A stretch of DNA of 64,000 nt from Verrucomicrobium sp. (GTDB lineage Bacteria; Verrucomicrobiota; Verrucomicrobiia; Methylacidiphilales; UBA1321): positions 1 through 64,000 of the forward strand of contig JAFIGT010000019.1 of assembly GCA_017849585.1 (NCBI GenBank), written 5' to 3'. The notes beneath the pieces are model-generated. The model was not told the DNA's origin. It was given only the letters and a program-made list of their open reading frames with translations, and did not search any database. Position numbers and translations under genes: made by a program. Below are positions 62,451 to 64,000 of the stretch, in pieces; positions within the stretch are counted from its first letter, which is position 1, and each line of letters begins with the position of its first letter.

Positions 62451-64000
62451 GGCCTCGTGGCACTTTTGGTCACGGCCTGGGTGATGCGCCGCAACGCGTC
62501 CTCATCGGTCACCTTCTCACCCTTTTGGTCGGTGATGTAGAATGTATCCAGCGCCGCGCCTTTTTCCGTCGTGATGCGGGCGAATCCGATATCAATCTCG
62601 TTGTCCGCGAGACAGCAGGCCACGCGGTACAAGAGTCCCGGTTGGTCAGGTGTCTGGAGATCGAGCAGGGTGTAGTCGCGGCTCGATTCGCGATCGAAGT
62701 ATATCCGGGTGGGAAATTCCGCATCCTCGTAACCGGCCAGACGTTTGCCGCCGGATTCCTGGAGGTTGGGGAATTCGTATCCCGCCTGGCTGAAGGAGCG
62801 GGAGAGATTTTCCTCGAAGGCTTTCCGATCGCGCGCATCGGTCACGGCCTCCTGACGGTCCGTTGCGACACGGAAGGTATCGATGACGATGCTGTCGTCG
62901 CGCGTGTTGATGTCCGCGCTCAAGATGGAAAGCCCGGAGGCGGCAAATGCGCCCGTGATCTTGGCAAAGCAGCGTTCCCGGTCCCAGGTGACCACCGTTA
63001 CCACGGAATGGCCCTGGTCGGGTTGGTGCAGCCAGTGAATCGTCGGCTTGAGCGACGCGTCGTCGTGCATGACCTGGCTGAAGAAAAATTCGTGCACATA
63101 CTGGATGTGCGTGGCGATGAGCGACTCGGGCAGGTTGTTGAAATAGCGCGCTGGCAGGTTCTTGAAGTGCGCGTCCACCTCCCCGGGGTCGATCTCGTTG
63201 CCAAGCTTGGTCTTGATGCGGGTCTTGAGTTCCTCCAGCGATTTCTGCTCCGCCAGCTTGAACTCGTGCCCGCCTTCCAGGGCGCGCGCCGTCCGGTTGT
63301 AGAGCTGCCAGAGGAGCAGTTCCTTCCAGTCCGACCAGAGTTGTCGCGAATCGGTTCCCTGATAGTCCGCGAAGGTGAGCAGCATCAGCATGTCGAGCCG
63401 TTCCTTGGTCTGCACCACGCGGGCAAACTCGAAAATGGTCTCTTCATCGTCGAGATTGCGGCTGCGGGCCGTCTCGGACATGGTCATGTGGTGATCGACG
63501 AGGAAAACCAGCGTGGCCAGTTCCTTGGCATCGAGATGCATGCGGCGCGAGACGCGCACGGCGTTGACGGCGCTGTCCTCGGAGTGGTGGCGGCTGTTGG
63601 AAGATTTTCCGGTGTCGTGCAAGAGCATCGCCAGATAAAGCAGGTCGGGCCGCTCCACCGAGACCATGAGCGGTTCGTATTTGCTGAAGGGCGGCTCTTT
63701 CGCGCCTAAAATCTTGTCGAGCATTTCGAGGCAGACAATCGTGTGCTCGTCCGCCGTGTAGCGGTGAAAGAACTCGTGCTGCACCAGGCATGTCAGCGGG
63801 CGGAATTCCGGGAAAAGCCGGCCGAGCACGCCGTGTTCGTGCATGAGGCGGCAGATGGCTCCGACTTCGCCTTTCTTGGAGAACAGCTTGAGGATCATCT
63901 CCCGCGTCTTCTTGTGGTAGATGAAACTGCGGTCGATGATCGAGAGTCGCCGGCGGATGCGCGCGGAAAGCTCCGGGCCAATCTCGGCGTGACGCTGCTG
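62447..64000 (-). CDS. glnD: [Protein-PII] uridylyltransferase GlnD, C-terminal part
   Basis: The frame is open to the window edge, so the N-terminal nucleotidyltransferase domain lies outside; 517 residues are visible. The HD domain has H-E-F-F-H-R-Y-T-A-D-E-H-T, L-A-M-L-L-H-D-T-G-K-S, V-F-L-V-D-H-H-M-T-M-S and T-F-A-D-Y-Q-G-T. Two C-terminal ACT domains follow (V-V-T-W-D-R-E-R-C-F-A-K-I-T and T-P-D-Q-P-G-L-L-Y-R-V-A-C-C-L). It uridylylates and de-uridylylates PII in response to glutamine. It is translationally coupled to the downstream histidine kinase. Confidence 0.93.
   Translation of the reverse strand, partial: QQRHAEIGPELSARIRRRLSIIDRSFIYHKKTREMILKLFSKKGEVGAICRLMHEHGVLGRLFPEFRPLTCLVQHEFFHRYTADEHTIVCLEMLDKILGAKEPPFSKYEPLMVSVERPDLLYLAMLLHDTGKSSNSRHHSEDSAVNAVRVSRRMHLDAKELATLVFLVDHHMTMSETARSRNLDDEETIFEFARVVQTKERLDMLMLLTFADYQGTDSRQLWSDWKELLLWQLYNRTARALEGGHEFKLAEQKSLEELKTRIKTKLGNEIDPGEVDAHFKNLPARYFNNLPESLIATHIQYVHEFFFSQVMHDDASLKPTIHWLHQPDQGHSVVTVVTWDRERCFAKITGAFAASGLSILSADINTRDDSIVIDTFRVATDRQEAVTDARDRKAFEENLSRSFSQAGYEFPNLQESGGKRLAGYEDAEFPTRIYFDRESSRDYTLLDLQTPDQPGLLYRVACCLADNEIDIGFARITTEKGAALDTFYITDQKGEKVTDEDALRRITQAVTKSATRP

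Noticed and set aside
1-64000. CRISPR arrays, rRNA genes and replication origins
   Set aside because: I found no regular short direct repeats with unique spacers, no rRNA sequence and no DnaA-box cluster. The regular repeats at 20620-26110 are protein-coding.

Overview
The window most likely comes from a Gram-negative member of the Verrucomicrobiota or a close PVC relative. It has a Mla lipid-transport operon, TolC/RND efflux, two-partner secretion, an autotransporter, a PEP-CTERM protein and prepilin-like proteins. It also has a Pup/UBact-proteasome locus whose modifier ends in Arg-Thr-Gly-Glu, the UBact type reported from Verrucomicrobia and other Gram-negative phyla. The phylum call is inference from gene content; no rRNA is present.

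Layout. (1) 1-4648: dop (cut by the window edge), UBact/pup, prcB, prcA and pafA, in the same order as the actinobacterial cluster. (2) 4666-7923, minus: mlaE-mlaF-mlaD-ispD, where IspD carries a C-terminal histidine-kinase-like dimerisation helix pair. (3) 8013-13985, minus: a phosphodiesterase/nucleotide-pyrophosphatase-like enzyme, then tetR-tolC-RND with no membrane-fusion protein. (4) 14136-18045: an autotransporter broken by an IS630-type insertion, a frameshift and an amber codon. (5) 18391-28393: a two-partner secretion pair with an intact ~2,490-residue GLUG-repeat exoprotein and a frameshifted transporter, followed by a small exported protein that shares a motif with the exoprotein. 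(6) 28604-38267: a truncated comM 3' end, a sugar-utilisation cluster (DeoR regulator, BadF-type kinase, cupin phosphoglucose isomerase, two mannose-6-phosphate-isomerase-like proteins, glycoside hydrolase), gene remnants (glycosidase, heparinase-like, helicase) and a second, divergent comM 3' end. (7) 38307-50655: a second glycan cluster with a GntR/LacI-type regulator, hydrolases, FAD oxidoreductase, GH42-like enzyme and sialate O-acetylesterase. (8) 50946-64000: intact comM, a conserved hypothetical gene, poxB, queA, a pilin-like gene, tRNA-Arg(CCU), a cNMP-binding/DUF4388 protein, a secreted Lon-like protease, a DUF4412-like protein, a GAF histidine kinase and glnD (cut by the window edge).

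The most unusual structure is the comM pattern. One intact comM and two 3'-terminal fragments lie on the same strand, and both fragments begin at the same codon (Glu324 of the intact protein). Each is preceded by the same 29-bp non-comM sequence (26/29 identical). The three copies bracket the two carbohydrate clusters, and no transposase or integrase is visible in either interval. This could be a recurrent, site-specific route of cargo acquisition at comM.

Several accessory genes are damaged in a recurring way. Four frameshifts fit one extra base in a homopolymer, and three in-frame TAG codons interrupt otherwise continuous proteins, two of them where tyrosine is expected. Backbone genes show no such lesions.
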